Below, piece after piece: positions 46,796 through 57,563 of a DNA stretch of 64,000 nt. A model generated the notes under the pieces. That model did not search any database, was not told the DNA's origin, and saw only the letters and a program-made list of their open reading frames with translations. Source of the stretch: Gerris lacustris (lineage: Eukaryota > Arthropoda > Insecta > Hemiptera > Gerridae); the NCBI GenBank assembly GCA_951217055.1, contig OX578282.1, positions 42,150,329 through 42,214,328 of the forward strand, read 5' to 3'. The position numbers and the translations under genes were made by a program. How positions within the stretch are numbered: the stretch's first letter is position 1; every line of letters begins with the position of its first letter.

Positions 46796-46983
46796 TCCTA
46801 GACGCGACTCCAGCGAAAGACGCACAACGATAATCGCTGGGCGACTATCGTTCTTCTGAATTTGCATGTTAAGAGTCGCTCAGCTAGGAAAACGTTAACA
46901 AGCAAACTCAATAAAGGAGTCCTCAGCGATAGCCGCTGGGCGACTATCTCTTGAGCGGCTATCGCTGGAGTCGCGTCTAGGAA
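46796..46983. mobile_element. GC-rich MITE of about 189 bp
   Basis: Ends TCCTAGACGCGACTCCAGCG and its near-perfect inverted copy (cgctggagtcgcgtctagga), about 24 bp. The interior repeats gctgggcgactatc in two places and gcgactat/atagtcgc words in both orientations. It is strikingly GC-rich compared with its surroundings. Confidence 0.75.
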
Positions 46984-47210
46984 AATAAAGCTCAACTGTT
47001 ATTCAAATTCTAGCTAAATTCAAATTTTAGCTAAATTTACAATTCATTTTTTAAAGAATGCTAATTTAGAATAATAAAATAGCAGAACTCAATAAAAATT
47101 AAGCATCTTAACTTTATAAATTGAAAACTTAACTGAACTTTGTAATTAAAAGTGTTCACTTATAAAGTGTTTTGTAATTAAAGTTTACTTTTCATAATTT
47201 TAAGAAACTT

Positions 47211-47402
47211 CAAATGTATGTTTTATAATTGAGTAATCAATCATTATCATCATAAGTCATCAATCATTCATTCATAAATTGTTTAAGATTTACGATATAG
47301 TTTCAAATGTATGTGTTATAATTGAGTAATCAATCGTCATCATCATAAGTCATCAATCATCAATCATTCATTCATAAGTTGTTTAAGATATAAGAAATAG
47401 TT
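47211..47402. repeat. 93-bp tandem duplication
   Basis: caaatgtatg...attgagtaatcaatc...catcataagtcatcaatca starts at 47211 and again at 47304, the second copy with one extra catcaat. Imperfect. Confidence 0.8.
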
Positions 47403-48109
47403 TCATTAATATCACTATTACGTTCTTTTCATAATTATTATCATCAAATTTCGTATTTTAAACAGTAAAAAAACAGCTTTAATTTGGTTGTCTTGACACG
47501 CAACACACTATTTTATCCTATTCTTATCACTACTGAGACAAAGGGACATAATCACTTTATAAGTTGAATATAAGTTAAAATATTCCTTTGTTTAATGAAC
47601 TTTTAAGACGAAGGGCATAATCTTTTCTATATATGTATCTAAATTTTGAAATGTAATTTGGTCAAAACAGTGTGTTGCGGGCTTGGTTAGCGTATTTTAA
47701 AGCTTAGCCAAATTGAAGAGTAAGAGCTCAAGTTGAGTTGATGTCAATAGAATAATGAGAACTGGAATGCCTCTCCACAAAATGCATTCATTTTATGCTC
47801 CACAAAATACATTTATTTTGTGGAGAGGTTTTCCGTTTTTCAATTCTTAGCCAAATTATCAATTAAGGGATAGCTAAAATAAATTATTGATAGAATCAAA
47901 TTGGTTTACTAATATGGTTAATTTTACTGTGAGTTGAATACTTATACTATTTTGATTTTTCAAAGTCGTATAATTATAACAGTTTTAATTTTTTCTTTAT
48001 CTACAAATGACAAACATTTAGTAAGTTTCGGAAAATTCAAAAAAAGGTTGTGACCTTTTTTAAAAATAAATTACAGTTGAGGTTTTGAAATATTGTTTGA
48101 GAATTTTGT

Positions 48110-48315
48110 TCATAGGTTTGCTCCGAAGGCTAGAGCAAGTAGGAATGCTATGAGAGTTGTAGCGGCGAAGGTTGATGGCGCTGCATTACAATAATCTGTG
48201 GTACACGAGCAGACCTCCTGTCTTCCTCCAAAACCTGATCTTTGGTAACATCTATCCGCGTAGCTTGAGTTATCCCATCCACAACTTCTGATAACTCGGT
48301 GTAAGTCTGGTTTCA
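48110..48315 (-). CDS. Ly6 protein last exon (second half and GPI signal)
   Basis: Acceptor ttgttatag completes a Leu codon, then KPDLHRVIRSCGWDNSSYAD RCYQRSGFGGRQEVCSCTTD YCNAAP and a hydrophobic C-terminal tail ending in TGA. The last five Cys of the domain are here. Confidence 0.88.
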
Positions 48316-51300
48316 CTATAACAATAATAATGTTATCAATATAGTAAAGTAAAAGCTAGATAAACCATTTCTATCTGGGACAGTAGATTTTTGTACAATA
48401 ATTAGAGAAATTAACTACATAAGAGAATTTAACTTAATATTAAGATAGTTGAAGAGTACTCCTACATATGTTATGGTTACATAGAAAAAGTTTTGAGAAA
48501 AATTAAGTAGATAAATGTAAATTATGGATGTGAATAATAATTTTTTGAGTGAGGAAGAAGTTAGTTATTAAATATACCTTATTACCAAAGAAAAGAATTT
48601 ATCATTACTAACAGTGATTTATACTCGGTCAAAGCGGTTATGACCGCCCTATCAGACATCTTAAAATAACCAAAGGTTTACGATGATACGCACGCGGTCG
48701 GTTGTTGTCCAGGAGATGGCGTGCAAAAAAGAGAGTGACTAACATCGAACTAGAATTTTGGTAAAAGTTAACCTTTTGGTGCCTTTTAAGAGTATGTGGT
48801 CGGCTATGCTAGTCTGTTAGACATATGCTACCACACATTCTTAAAAGACACCAAAAGATTTACCTATACACAAAATTCTAGCTTTACATTAGTTAGACTC
48901 TTTTTTGCATCTCCTGGACTATAAGGCTTGTCATTCATAGGATAGCAAAATAAAAATTCTAAGTACAATATTGATCAGTTTAGAGAAATGTTAATGTTTA
49001 ATAAAGATCGAATTCAACCACTAGTTAGAGCATTAAAGAGCAGAGTAAATCTGACATATCCAGCCTAATAAATAATTTTTCTCCTTCGATTTTGACAGTT
49101 TTTGTTTGTTTCTTTTGCTCCTTTTCACATTATAAGGATGTCAGACACTTTGTTTTTGTGATAAAGTCAATTTTTTTTAATTTATGAAATATCCACTCAC
49201 ACTCTTACGGAGAAAGTTGGAATACGGGGGTTAAATATTAAGACAAAAGGATATTTTCACTTATATATACAGAAGAGTGATGTTCCTTAGTCAAAGGAAC
49301 TTGGGAACTAATGAACGACCCCTTTTTCTAAATAGTTAATGAGACTCAGGGATATTTTTATCTAGTCTTTATATTATAGCAAAATCAAACGTTCTTAGAA
49401 TGGACAAAGAGACTTTATAGCAAAAACAAACATTTTAATTGGAAAAAAGAGACATTTTTATTTGAAAAAAAAAAAAAAAAAAGACATCAAAATCAGAGGG
49501 GGAAAATTTAGTGAATCGGATACGACATATTACAGCTTTAAACATTTATTTTTGTTCAATAGACAATAAAAGTAACAATGTGTGTAACAGTTTATTTAAA
49601 TTAAAATTTAATGTTTCCTGTCTTTTTCGACTTTGAAGTTTTAACCTGTGTCTATTAATATTTGGTAGTGTAATTGTTAGTAACGTAAATAAATAAACTG
49701 GCCGACTATTTAGCATAGGGAATCTCATTCTTATATCTTGTTTAACTTTTAATAATTCCAAAAAAATTGTAAGAAGTTAAAAGAAAAATAAGATAATTCA
49801 TTTGATTTCCTGGATAAATTAGAAAAAAAATCTAGTACAAGTTTATAATTAGTTAATTGTCTATTTGAATCTGAATCAAGGACACATTATTAGACAAGGT
49901 AATGAAAGATCAAAAGTGTTATTCTAGCGTGAAGTACACTACGAATACATTCCCATCTCTTCTTAATCTTTAAGCATTCATCGGTAATATCAAGGTGAGA
50001 CTGTAGAATATGTTTATCAATCAAGATGGATTTTTTCTCATAACACTTTTTGAATTGGTCCTCACATAAAATAGTTCCCACAAACTGTCGAATGCCCTTC
50101 AAAAACAAATAAATAAAATGAACTGTGAGACAGACAATTTAATATTGGAGATTATTTGTAAATTATGAATAATTCTACATTTGATTTGTACAGCTTTGAT
50201 TGCACTGGCATTTGATTGCACTGGAAGTACAGAATTACACAGAAATGTAACATAAAACTTCTAATTCGCACACAAATGAATCTGTTAGTATTTTACTTAA
50301 TATTTTAATGATGGCGGCCAGAATGGTGGACGACTAAAGAAAGTTTTAGTCTGCATGAAATGTTATATATTGTTTAATATGTCTTTAAGAGAAGAAAAAT
50401 AATTTAAAACTTATTATATCACCAAATTTAATTTTTTTTCTGGCATTTTGATAACAAATATGGCCGAAATGCAAGTATAGAAAAAGGAGTATGCGTATAT
50501 GGCATGTTACATTATAATTTCAAAGCTCTTATTAGGGAGAATAATGTTTCCTAGTAGCCATATTGAAAAAACACATGGCCGATATAAGATCACAACTCTA
50601 CGCGAGTTCTTTATGCATCGTATCTTTAGTTTTAAAAGTTTTAACTCTGATTGTGTCCTACTCTATGAGGTTGCAATTGTTAAAAAATTTTAAATTTTTG
50701 TCGATTGTCATTAGGAACGTGTGACTTGTTGCGAACTCTTGGAGTTTGACTCCTTTTGAGACTATTCAAAATATCTAATATAACATTTAAATTTAAAACT
50801 TTTTGTTTTTCTTTCTGTGAAAATTTCAATGGTTACAATGTTCGAGATCACGTTTCTAACTTAGGATGTGTTTTTTTTTTTTATTAAAAGTAAGAAATTG
50901 TTTCGAAGAAAGCATCATCCAGAGGGAAAGTCAAGTTTTTCGGAAATAAAGAGATCAGAATAGAAGAAAAGCATGAACCTAGTAAAGATTGTTTCCCGGA
51001 AAACCCGGATTAGAAGCTATACAAAGGCATCCAAGCTCCTTGAAACCTACAGCATCTAACGTAAAATTAATTAGGCTATATTTACTAATCTCTAAAATAG
51101 TAAACTTCAAACGAACTAGTAACTAAATTAATTCATCCACTTTGCTAGAACCGTAATTCCCAATTTAGAGTGCAACTGAGTTTAATTTAAACTAGGTTAA
51201 CTTTTCTCCTTAATTCATTCTGGTTTATATTCACAATTCATATTAATTTTGTTTTATTATTTAAACTAACTTAAATAAAGGGGTTGGTAACACTGATAAA

Positions 51301-52018
51301 CAAACCTAATTATCTTATGAGTCCTATGTTTTTATACTTCTGTTGCACCAACCTAGCAATAGATAAATAATGATCATTATAGCATAACAAATTATATCAT
51401 TTAATTGTTTTCTCCATCACTAATTTATTCGATAGATTCAAAAGTTTTCTTCTGCATCAATAATTAATTGGATGGATTCAAAAGTTTCTTTCTGCATCAC
51501 TAATTTATTACATGGATTTAAAAGTTAATTTTAAATTTAAGTAATACAATCGGCCTTTTTTTGTTATTTTCAGCCTAAATTACAAAAGAAAATGGAAAGA
51601 GAGGAGTTGAATCCGACTTATCTTGGAGAATCTGTATTGCCGGATATTTTTGGTAAATATAACTGACAAATTTATTTAAAGTTTGTGCTTGTGTTAGATT
51701 ATTTTTTTTTACACAATTTTAGTTTACTTGCTTTGTTTTTTCGTCTATAAATCGTGTCGATATTTGCAACTAAATTTGATTCACTTCCCGAATACCTAGA
51801 AAATTAAAACATTTGAATTTCCAAAAAATAAAAAAAATCCAAAAATTATCCTACTGGATCTGTACAAAAGCAAATAATAATAGATGCTAAGAAAACTAAA
51901 ATGTCTCATAATGGTCACGCCACGAGTAAAACCTTCTTTAATGTTATCTAGTATGTCCGCGAATTTTGTCATTTCTTATTTACAAGTTATATAAACTTCT
52001 TTATGGTAATAATTTTTG

Positions 52019-52060
<42 letters not shown>

Positions 52061-55000
52061 AACGAAAGTTCGCGAAAACAAAAAAAATAAAAAAGTGAGT
52101 GAGAAGTAAGAGCAAAATAACCTGATATCGCGATCACCTCCTCCATCCTCGACGGGCATTATGAATACAATCTCCCGTTCCAATCATCTATTTTTTGTGG
52201 AACGATACGTCGTTCTCCATTCGCACACCGCATTGAACTAGCGGATCAAAATCTCTTCTAAAGCTATGTGTGAACGTAGTAAATCATCAGTCATTGGTTT
52301 TACAAAAGCGTGTTATCGAAATTTTGTTTTTAAATTATTTGTTTATTTTATCCAATTAGTAACCTAACCCATGCTAGGTATGCATGTGAAACATGTTTCA
52401 CCTTATAGGGAATGGAAAAGAAACATTCAATTGTGAATATTTTGTTTCCCGTTTACACATCAAGTTTAATTAATAAAAATTAAACAAATACAGTAAAACC
52501 TGGATAAGGTGACCACCGAAGGGACCGACCAAAAGTGGTCACCTTAGGCAGGTGGTCAACATACCCAAAATAAGTTAAAAAAAAATGCGCTCGTTCTTGG
52601 TTTTTCTGTAATGTTACACACATAAGTTTATAGAAAAGAGTAAAAAAAATCTTAATTAGAGTAAAAAATAAAACCTTTCTGAAGTATGATTAGCTAATTT
52701 TTTGCAATTTAGGCCAAAACGAGATGAGACTTTTTTTTATAAAAAGATAAAAAAACATGTGTAGTAACATGTATTGAATGTACTTACATGCAATTGTAAA
52801 ATCTAAAATTTTTTCGAGATAATTTCAGCTCAAAATACACAATGCACGTAATAACATTAATAATAGTTACACCTTTCTTCTTTTAAATCAAACTAACAAC
52901 TGAACAAGAAATAAAATCAGCTAACAGACAAAAAGAAGCTATTCCAAAGAAATGAGCATGAAGTGAAAAAAATAAATAAATAAATAAATAAAAATACAGA
53001 GAAATGTTCTACTATTTATAGTTAACTCTAAGAACCAACAAGAATTATTTCATTTTACTAATTTCTTTAAATTAAAATCCTTCTAAATAGTTCTTATAAA
53101 ACAGGAAGAAAGTGAAGTGGGTTTTATTCATACTGCAACAACTAGTATATGAGTTCTAAGAAATTCAATTAAAACCAATGTTTTAACATTATTATAGGTA
53201 CTCTAAAATATTATTATTATTTTTTTTTTTCTTATCGTTTTTTTACTTTGGTCACCTTAACCGAAATAAATTTCCTTCAAGGGACCAGAAGAAGGTGGTC
53301 ACTGGTCAAAATAGGCAGATGGTCACAATAAGCAGAAGACAATGTACAGAAAGTATTGAATTTCTGAAGGGACCATGAAAAAGTGGTCACATTGACCAGG
53401 TGGTCAATATACACGGGTGGTCACTTTAGCAGGTTTTACTGTATAATGAGTTTCCTTAAATGATAAAAATCAGGATTAAACAAATCTGCATATCCATTAT
53501 AATATTTGTGTTTCTGCATAACCATTATTAATTTTCTTTACAGATTCAAAAATAGAATTTACTTTAAACCCTGTCAAACACTATCTGACATTATTTGAAG
53601 TGTCTATCAGAAGGTTTAACCCTCATATCTAATCTTTTTACAACATAACTCACGAAGCCGTGCAATAACATGTTTTATTGCCCTATTTTAGACTTTATAT
53701 TTAATATGATTAAATAATTTTATACATACTGTAAATTACGTTATTACCCCTAGCTTATACACATACACTCATTAATTATTTACTCTTATAATTATTTACT
53801 TCTTTAATTAAATCCACCAATGTGCAAACTTTCAGAAGCAATTCCGAAGGATTTCTGCTAAAAATATGTGCATGAAATACTTATGAAACTGTTTTTCTGC
53901 GTTTTCTTAGACCAAAACAATTTTTTATAACACTATTTTTAATTTTTTTTAAATTTTTTGTTATTTGTAAAGAATAATAGAAGTACATAAAAAATAATGT
54001 ATCAAGTAGGTAACATTATTATTTAAGTTTACAAGAACATGATGACGCGACGTGGTGGGAGAAGCAACTCAGTAGTTGAACTCCCTAGCTATATTACTAG
54101 AAGAAATTAAAATGTTACAATTTTAAGATTCACTTAAATAAAAATAAAAGAAAAGTTTGAATTGGTTGTATTAAATTTTTCTTTATGTTTTATACAGGGT
54201 GTCACAGCTAATTGAACAGCGAAATATCTTCGGAACCATGATAGATGATAGATGATAGAAAGATGCGGTATTCAGGGTTCGATAATGGCTATAAATGCAC
54301 TTCCATAAATAATGCTAACATTTTCTGTGTTCAGCAAAAGTGTGTAAAGCAAGATTCCTACCGTCTTTAGATAAGGTAAGAGAGAGTCCAAACATTTTTC
54401 GATGTCAATCCTTTTTGTTGTTTTCCTTTTTGATGTTTGGAGAGAGTCCAAACATTTTTCGATGTCAATCCCAAGAATATGCCCCGGAGAGGGGCGAAAT
54501 ATAGCCAAATTTTAAGATTCACTTTACTTGAACTTCTTTTACCCTTTATCTACCCACAAACAGCGAAGACAATAAAATCTTATTTTTAGTCATAAAATCC
54601 AAATCTAGTATAAAATACATACCTTATTTTTAACCGTAAAAAGGTGTTCAGCAGGGCTCAAAACGTGAAACAAAATACCAAAAAAACATATTTTTTAGAA
54701 TGTATTTGGTTGTTTTACGGCAAAAAATAAGACATTTTTGTATCTTGATTTTTTTTCCTAAATCCATTAGTTTAGCTGTAAAATGGACTTAAAGTTTCAA
54801 TTTTAGAAGGTTCAGTGCTCTCCAGACGGCAAACTAATTAATGCTCGGAGCGAAAAATTTCCACGAGTAAAATTTTCTTATTCTTAGCCATAGAATCCAA
54901 ATCTAGTCTAAAAAATATGGCTTCCTATTCACTTTTTTTATTATGTAAAATGCGCACACTTCTGCTGAACACATAAAATGTTCAGCATTATTTCTGGAAG

Positions 55001-56989
55001 CACATTTATATAGCCATTATCGAACCCTGAAAACCACATCTTTCTATCTTTCATGGTTCCGAAGAAATTTCGCTGTTCCATATTAGCTGGGACACCCTGT
55101 ATATTAAATTCAGTTCCTACTATTTGAATAATATTAGGAAGAGTTTCAGTGGCAAAAGTCAGCAAAAGTTCAAAGTGTCAGTAAAATAACAAACAGCCTG
55201 CCAAATTTTAAGAAAAAGTTACTACATCTCAGGTTATGAACTCTTCCACATTGTTCATTTTTGTATATTTAAGCGTGATATTCTGCTAAATATTTATATG
55301 TTTTTTGAAAATACCTTTACAAATTACAATAATAAAACTAATATTATTATTTTACAGTGATTATTTTTTTAAAAAATCTATAAAAATTGAGATAAAAAAC
55401 AGCTGTTAATAAAATAAGTGGCAACACTGATTGAATTGTCTTTGTTTTTATTTAACTTTCGAGTCACTACACTTACTCAAACTTTCGAGTCATCAATTCG
55501 ATTTTTACAACTTTCATTGCTTTAAATCTTTTATCTGTCAAAAAAAGATAATTTAATAGTTTTCTGTTATTATTTTAATACATTTGTTAATTAGGTTCTT
55601 GAAGTTTAAATAAAAATATGGATGATAATGTTGTGCAAGACGTTGAAGACATGTTTGATAAAACACGCCACCCGAAATTGCAAATATTGCAACATCATAC
55701 AAGGAAAGTTTATTGCCCTCTAAATCAGGTACTAAAATCTTTAATTTTTATGTCGTTAGTAGATAAAATATTGTATGTAACTATGCAGCAAAGGAAACAT
55801 TCCTGACTCGTTTAAACATTCTTCTCGCTTCGGTTACACCTCAGCAGGTAATTAACGTTTTCCTGCCTCGACTTCGCCTCGTCAGTCAAAATGTAATGAC
55901 TCGGCTTCGCTTCGTCAGTAAAATAGTCAATTTCCTGCCTCGGCTTCGCCTCAGCAGTAAATTTGTTTGGCCTATCCTCGCCTTCGGCTCGGAACTAAAA
56001 TTTAAAAAACTTGTCAGCAAAATTCCATTTTGCTGCCTAGTGACATAAATAACTATTTGATTTCCAGCAAAATCATATTTTTTTTTTTAATATCTCGGAA
56101 ACTAGATTTATCCCGGAAAAACGATTTACATACGAGTATACCATGCGATTTATATTATCAATTTTTTAAATCAACAAATTTTAAAATTAAAAAAGTTCGA
56201 ACCGTTTTCATCGAACACGGAATGTTTGGGCGATGAGTTTTTGGTGGTTAGCACTCCATATGAATAGTTAAACTTGTTTCTCGATTTCACCTTGGGAGTA
56301 TGATTTCTCACGCCCCAACATTTTTAGCTTAAATTCATATTTCAATTTTGCCTCGGGATATGACTTTTTCGTGTCAAAGACTAGCCAGGGATGTGACTAG
56401 AGAGAAGTATTCAATATTTTATTAAAAACGGCCTTCTAGTTTAGGCTCCACGCGACTGAACAGATTACAGACTGATATTTTTAAAAACCACACTTTTGGG
56501 ACTTAAGAACGTTTAAATCCATAAAATCTTAAACATCGAATTTTCCCGGGATCTCCATATTTTTTGTCTTATATACTACTTATATGAGAAATTAAATAAA
56601 AAAAAATCACATCGAAAGCTAAATCTATATTTTCTAATGAACCCTTGAGATCCCACTTCCTCACTCATTTTTTCCTTCCGATGATTTTTTCAATGCAGCA
56701 TCCATTTCAAGAAGAAAGATAAAGATACAGCTTTATCTGAAACGTAATAATGCGAGCTGTTGCTTAAAACCACTTAAAGTAGATAAGAAATATTAGTTTT
56801 TATACTTACGTCCGTTAACTTCGTACTCGATGCTCTGCACTATCTTCCTGCAGAGTACGTAAGGTTTGTCATGAGAGGACTGGCTCTTGGGTGGACAGTC
56901 CTTCTGAAATTTGGCCGGAGGTTTCTCCAGGGCACAGTCTTCATCTCCTTTCTTATAGCTGTTGCAATCGTAACACTTTATACTCTCCC
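48110..56989 (-). CDS. Ly6/uPAR-domain GPI-anchored protein, last two exons (5' end not found)
   Basis: Exons 56989-56810 and 48315-48110 join across a split Leu codon and give 127 residues with ten Cys in the three-finger Ly6 order. It opens ESIKCYDCNSYKKGDEDC and has later Cys in KDCPP, VLC, RSCGWDNSSY, DRCY, EVCSC and DYCN, the closing C-N pair being diagnostic. A hydrophobic tail (STFAATTLIAFLLALAFGAN L) follows CNAAP and should be replaced by a GPI anchor. DNSS is an N-glycosylation sequon. The YRSGFGGRQEVCSC style recalls insect quiver/sleepless-like and septate-junction Ly6 proteins; the exact orthologue is not identified. The signal-peptide exon, which must end in phase 1, lies above 57 kb or outside the window. 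The 8.5-kb intron is filled with mobile elements. Confidence 0.88.
48707..48919. mobile_element. 213-bp nearly palindromic MITE (gtccaggag family)
   Basis: The arms gtccaggagatggcgtgcaa...gccttttaagagtatgtgg and their reverse complement fill the whole element (arms about 92 bp, short loop). A single arm of the same family lies at 41.4 kb. Non-coding; in the Ly6 intron. Confidence 0.8.
49890..50096 (-). CDS. Candidate coding exon, unrecognised
   Basis: After a possible acceptor (tttgtttttgaag) the minus strand is open for 68 codons, starting GIRQFVGTILCEDQFKKCYE KKSILIDKHILQSHLDITDE CLKIKKRWECIRSVLHARIT and stopping at TAA. Balanced composition with four spaced Cys looks more like protein than the neighbouring AT-driven frames. 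No partner exon was found and I do not recognise it; it lies in the Ly6 intron on the same strand. It may be chance. Confidence 0.3.
   Translation of the reverse strand, partial: GIRQFVGTILCEDQFKKCYEKKSILIDKHILQSHLDITDECLKIKKRWECIRSVLHARITLLIFHYLV
51574..51652 (+). CDS. Candidate internal exon, unrecognised
   Basis: A strong acceptor (tttttttgttattttcag) precedes PKLQKKMEREELNPTYLGES VLPDIF and a donor gtaaat in phase 1. Coding-like but only 79 bp, with no partner identified. It is antisense to the Ly6 gene inside its intron. It could be an orphan exon captured by a repeat or part of a nested gene. Confidence 0.3.
52024..52055. repeat. T homopolymer, 32 bases
   Basis: An uninterrupted T run followed by aaag, in the Ly6 intron; other T runs of similar length lie at 9046-9073, 20408-20433 and 24794-24824. 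Confidence 0.9.
52491..53441. mobile_element. 951-bp pogo/mariner-like element with GGTCAC subterminal repeats
   Basis: Ends CAGTAAAACCTGGATAAGGT and (reverse complement) CAGTAAAACCTGCTAAAGTG, flanked by TA (52489-52490 and 53442-53443). Both subterminal zones carry many copies of ggtcac/gtgacc and gtggtca, at least eight towards the right end. The 650-bp middle is AT-rich and non-coding. The CAGTAAAACC start and TA target fit a pogo/Tigger relative. Confidence 0.85.
54195..55099. mobile_element. 905-bp inverted-repeat element with CAGGGTGT ends
   Basis: Starts CAGGGTGTCACAGCTAATTG and ends with the inverted copy (agctgggacaccctg). Inverted similarity runs about 90-120 bp, through gcgaaatatcttcggaacca and the cagggttcgataatggct block. 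TA flanks both ends (54193-54194 and 55100-55101). A 31-bp direct repeat (agagagtccaaacatttttc and following) occurs at 54381 and 54441. No transposase. Confidence 0.8.
55618..55728 (+). CDS. Candidate first coding exon, unrecognised
   Basis: ATG in a good context (aaaaatATGGA) opens MDDNVVQDVEDMFDKTRHPK LQILQHHTRKVYCPLNQ and reaches a possible donor gtacta in phase 0; the frame runs on to a stop at 55806 if unspliced. The composition is unusually protein-like for this window. No second exon was found downstream, and it is antisense within the Ly6 intron. It may be the head of a nested gene or of a mobile-element gene. Confidence 0.35.
55800..56000. repeat. Imperfect 'ctgcctcggcttcgcctc' repeat cluster
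   Basis: The words cctcgacttcgcctcgtcag, ctcggcttcgcttcgtcagt, ctcggcttcgcctcagcagt and ctcgccttcggctcgg recur at 50-60 bp spacing, each followed by (t)aaa. The cores (gcttcgcctc) are GC-rich in AT-rich DNA. Confidence 0.65.
56810..56989 (-). CDS. Ly6 protein exon (first half of the three-finger domain)
   Basis: Acceptor ttgttgttacag, then ESIKCYDCNSYKKGDEDCAL to IEYEVNG, donor gtaagt with one base of a Leu codon left. The first five Cys are here. The acceptor and first codons are copied about ten times in the upstream intron. Confidence 0.88.
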
Positions 56990-57563
56990 CTGTAACAACA
57001 ATCAACCAATGGGTTAGGTACAGTCGTAAAACATTTTACTGTCCCCTGTAACAACAATCAACTAATGGGTTAGATACATAGTAACCCTTTATACTCTCTC
57101 CTGTAACAACAATCAACCAATATGAGTTATAGTCGTATCGCTATATACTCTCCCCTGTAGCAACAATCAACCAATGGGTTAGGTACGGTCGTAAAACTTT
57201 ATACTGTCCCCTGTAACAACGATCAACCAATATGTTAGTTATAGTCGTATCGCTATATATACTCTCCCCTGTAACAATAATCAACCAATATACGGTTAGT
57301 TATAGTCGTATCACTTTATACTCTCCCCTGTAACAACAATCAACCAATATGATTTATAGTCGTATCGCTATATACTCTCCCCGTAACAATAATCAACCAA
57401 TATACGGTTAGTTATAGTCGTATCACTTTATACTCTCCCCTGTAACAACAATCAACCAATGGGTTAGTTATAGTTGTAACACTTTATACTCTCCCCTGTA
57501 ACAACAATCAACCAATGGGTTAGTTACGGTCGTAACACTTTATATTCTCCCCTATAACAACAA
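56972..57563. repeat. Minisatellite made of a duplicated 3' splice site, about 11 units
   Basis: Units of 52-60 bp carry ctctcccctgtaacaacaat caaccaat plus a variable tail (gggttagttatagtcgt). The first unit is the true acceptor and the first ~25 bases of the Ly6 exon; the others lie upstream in the intron. Unit cores begin near 56983, 57040, 57098, 57150, 57205, 57262, 57322, 57374, 57431, 57490 and 57547. Some units have changes in the CAG (for example ctgtag, ctataa, cccgtaac). Confidence 0.9.

Larger units (their letters stand above)
41873..48109. other. Intergenic region between the 853-residue gene and the Ly6 gene
   Basis: No supported host exon. Contains the hAT element at 41911-43061, the nested PIF/Harbinger pieces at 43442-44220, a (TA)n tract at 44646-44694, a GC-rich 189-bp MITE at 46.8 kb, a 93-bp tandem repeat at 47.2 kb and a dispersed repeat fragment near 47.55 kb. 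The stretch 44.7-46.7 kb is AT-rich and shows nothing else. Confidence 0.6.

Noticed and set aside
56972..57563. Regularly spaced repeats resembling a CRISPR array
   Set aside because: Spacers are related to one another, the repeat is part of a eukaryotic splice acceptor, and the context is an animal intron.
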